A stretch of 64,000 nucleotides of DNA, from assembly GCF_012395815.1 (NCBI RefSeq), contig NZ_JAAZQQ010000002.1:682001-746000 (forward strand), read 5' to 3'. The notes beneath the pieces are model-generated. The model was not told the origin of the DNA, ran no database searches, and worked only from the letters and a program-made list of their open reading frames with translations. The DNA comes from Roseicyclus persicicus (GTDB lineage Bacteria; Pseudomonadota; Alphaproteobacteria; Rhodobacterales; Rhodobacteraceae). Position 1 is the first letter of the stretch; each line of letters starts with the position of its first letter. The position numbers and the translations under genes were made by a program. Shown piece by piece: positions 62,347 to 64,000 of this stretch.

Positions 62347-63476
62347 GCCGGCACCGCCCCGTCGGCGCGGTCGCGCCGGCGCCGCCGGCGGCGCATCGCG
62401 CCCCAGGTCAGCACGCCGGCCATCGCCGCGGCCATGGCCGGCTGCAGATAGGCCAGGTAGGACAGGCTCGCATCCCGGATCGCCGCCGTCTCCGCCACGT
62501 TCCAGATCATCTGGAGGGGAATCACGAGACCCACCGCAAGCATGATCTGCGGCCAGACGCCAAAGCGCGAAAACCCGCCGAGCATCAGGCAGGCCGCGGC
62601 GATCAGCGGCGGGAAGATCACGAACAGCGCCCGCGCGATGCGGTCATGCCCGGCAAAGCGCATCTGCGGCAGCGACAGGTTCAGCTGCTCGGCCACCTGC
62701 GCGTCGGCGGTGATCAGCACCCAGGTCGGCAGCTCGCGCAGGTCGTAGCTGCGGAACCCGCCGTCGCCGATCAGCGCGCCGATGTCGTAGGTGAAATCGT
62801 CGAAGCGCACGGTCGCCAGCCGCTGGGTCGACAGGTTCAGCGTCTGCGCCAGCCCGTCGAACATCACCAGCCGCGGCCCCGTGTCCGACCGCACCAGCAG
62901 CGCCCGGGTGGCGGTGTAGGTGGTCTCGGCCCGCGGGTCCGAGCGGTCCTGCAGGAACAGGTCGCGGAACTCGCCCAGCTCGGTGATGTCGCGGATGTAG
63001 ACCGTCAGCCCCTCGGTAGGGTGGATGAACTGCCCTTCGCGCAGGAAGCGGCCGGTCAGGTCCTCCTGCACCTCCTGGCTGCGGTCGATGAACTGGGTGC
63101 GCGCGATCGGCGCGAGCAGGTTGCCCAGCACCGCGATCAGCAGCCCCACGGTCAGCCCGAACACCAGCACCGGCCGCAGGAGCCGCGCCGCCGACAGCCC
63201 CGCGGTCTGCAGCACGACCATCTCGCTTTCGCCGATCATGCGGTTGAAGATGTAGAGCGTCGCCACGAAGGCCGCGACCGGCAGCACCAAGAGCATGATC
63301 TGCGGCAGGGTCAGGGCGGTGAATTCCAGGAACACCGACAGGGTCTGGCCGTCCGCGATCAGCGAATCGAACAGGTCCACGGCCTCGTTGATCCAGTAGA
63401 CCGAGATCAGCACGAGGCTGAAGAAGCCGAACAGAACGATCAGCTGGGACAGGATATAGCGATCATACCGCCCCAA
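62343..63476 (-). CDS. lptF: LPS export ABC transporter permease LptF
   Basis: A 377-residue paralogue of LptG: RYDRYILSQLIVLFGFFSLV, MIGESEMVVLQTAGLSAARL and a basic tail RRRRRRRDRADG. The family start is GRxDRYxLSQL; no ATG is there, so TTG at 63476 (LGRYDRY) is the likely start. A longer frame to 63575 is low-complexity. Divergent from pepA by 180 bp, as in many alphaproteobacteria. Confidence 0.92.
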   Translation of the reverse strand: MGRYDRYILSQLIVLFGFFSLVLISVYWINEAVDLFDSLIADGQTLSVFLEFTALTLPQIMLLVLPVAAFVATLYIFNRMIGESEMVVLQTAGLSAARLLRPVLVFGLTVGLLIAVLGNLLAPIARTQFIDRSQEVQEDLTGRFLREGQFIHPTEGLTVYIRDITELGEFRDLFLQDRSDPRAETTYTATRALLVRSDTGPRLVMFDGLAQTLNLSTQRLATVRFDDFTYDIGALIGDGGFRSYDLRELPTWVLITADAQVAEQLNLSLPQMRFAGHDRIARALFVIFPPLIAAACLMLGGFSRFGVWPQIMLAVGLVIPLQMIWNVAETAAIRDASLSYLAYLQPAMAAAMAGVLTWGAMRRRRRRRDRADGAVPA

Positions 63477-63654
63477 GGCGCGACATCCCCCGATACCTTG
63501 CGTCCCGCGTGGCAGCGCGGTGCGTGATCCGGTTCTAGGGGAAAGCGGCCGCGCGCGCGAGGGTGATCTGGCCATTCCCGGATGTGCGCCCTAGTCTGCG
63601 CGGCAATCGGGCCACGCGCCCGGACCCAGACCCTGCCGCCACGAGGAGCCGCCC

Positions 63655-64000
63655 ATGACCGCACCGACCGCCATCGCCTTTGCCGAGATCGACCTCGACG
63701 CGCTGAAGGACGCCGAGGGCAGGATCGCCGTGGTGGTCTCGCCCGAGGGCAAGCTGGACCCGGCGGGCCGCCGGCTCGACCGGCTGACGCGGGGCGCGCT
63801 GTCGCGGCTGGTGGGGTCGGAGGCCTGGGGCAAGCTGAAGCCGGGCGAGGGGGCAAGCCTCGGCTGGCCCGCGGGTCTGGCGGCCTCGGCGCTCATGGCG
63901 GTCAAGCTGGCGCGCCGGCCCAGCGTCGAGGAGGCGCGCAAGGCCGGCGCGGAGCTGGCCAAGTTCAAGGGCGCCGAGGCGCTGACGCTGGCCGCGGGCC
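63655..64000 (+). CDS. pepA: Leucyl aminopeptidase, N-terminal part
   Basis: The first 115 residues of a cytosol aminopeptidase, cut by the window end. MTAPTAIAFAEIDLDALKDA is the N-terminal domain start and EEARKAGAELAKFKGAEALT matches the M17 N-terminal fold; the metal-binding C-terminal domain is outside. GAGGAG precedes the ATG at 63655. Location divergent from lptF-lptG supports the call. Confidence 0.88.
   Translation, partial: MTAPTAIAFAEIDLDALKDAEGRIAVVVSPEGKLDPAGRRLDRLTRGALSRLVGSEAWGKLKPGEGASLGWPAGLAASALMAVKLARRPSVEEARKAGAELAKFKGAEALTLAAG

Overview
The window is about 70% GC and reads as the chromosome of an alphaproteobacterium of the Rhodobacteraceae (Roseobacter/Paracoccus/Rhodobacter group). 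The grounds are the gene content: an overlapping ccmA-ccmB-ccmC-ccmD-ccmG cluster, lptF/lptG/lptD/surA/pdxA in alphaproteobacterial order divergent from pepA, a family of Hint-domain proteins typical of this group, sdhE, an LdtR-like MarR regulator, and many 4-base start/stop overlaps. No rRNA, tRNA, CRISPR array, insertion sequence, integrase or phage gene was seen. It is largely an ordinary chromosomal segment with a few accessory patches.

Layout. 1-3.6 kb: the end of a metZ-like sulfhydrylase gene, a GNAT acetyltransferase and a class I amidotransferase as one overlapping unit, then folE2 with a strong terminator, then a pair of small Asp-rich proteins (one a Tat lipoprotein) on the other strand. 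3.8-8 kb: trkH, a BaiN-type flavoprotein, a J-domain protein divergent from bolA, and a DUF4177 protein. 8.2-11 kb: a Hint protein, a low-information gap, gatB. 11.2-19.7 kb: two SLT-type lysozyme-fold proteins in tandem, a small membrane protein, a DUF1624 membrane acyltransferase, pepN, a photolyase/cryptochrome with its DUF2256 partner, and a Hint protein lacking its nucleophile. 19.9-26.3 kb: glcB, a GlcG-like gene, two RidA genes, a PuuD-like hydrolase, a double-LCCL secreted protein, and a small monooxygenase-like gene with a YafY/WYL regulator behind a perfect inverted repeat.

26.1-32.9 kb: a DUF2953-GerW (ytfI-ytfJ-like) pair, an ATP-dependent DNA ligase and its associated MBL-fold exonuclease with an alpha/beta hydrolase between them, a methyltransferase, a 550 bp gene-free stretch and a histidine phosphatase. 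33-43 kb: an aspartate-type aminotransferase, an XRE regulator, sdhE, an LdtR-like regulator, the cytochrome c maturation cluster, yebC and acnA. 43-52.2 kb is the most accessory part: three tandem Hint genes, three GT25-type glycosyltransferases, a GT4 glycosyltransferase, a tyrosine phosphatase, a sulfotransferase and an unassigned protein. 52.3-64 kb: an ICMT-like methyltransferase, a DUF1223 protein, an LpxL-like acyltransferase, a DMT transporter, a TIGR01244 protein, a DksA-like protein, pdxA-surA-lptD-lptG-lptF, and the start of pepA.

The most unusual signals are: five Hint-domain genes built as variable N-terminal module plus conserved Hint plus shared tail, one with a 41% GC N-terminal half; two clusters of perfect TTGCAA-centred palindromes, each between convergent genes; a dispersed intergenic element with core AGTATTTGGAAAGCAAAG; and a pair of small proteins carrying T-D-x-D repeats.
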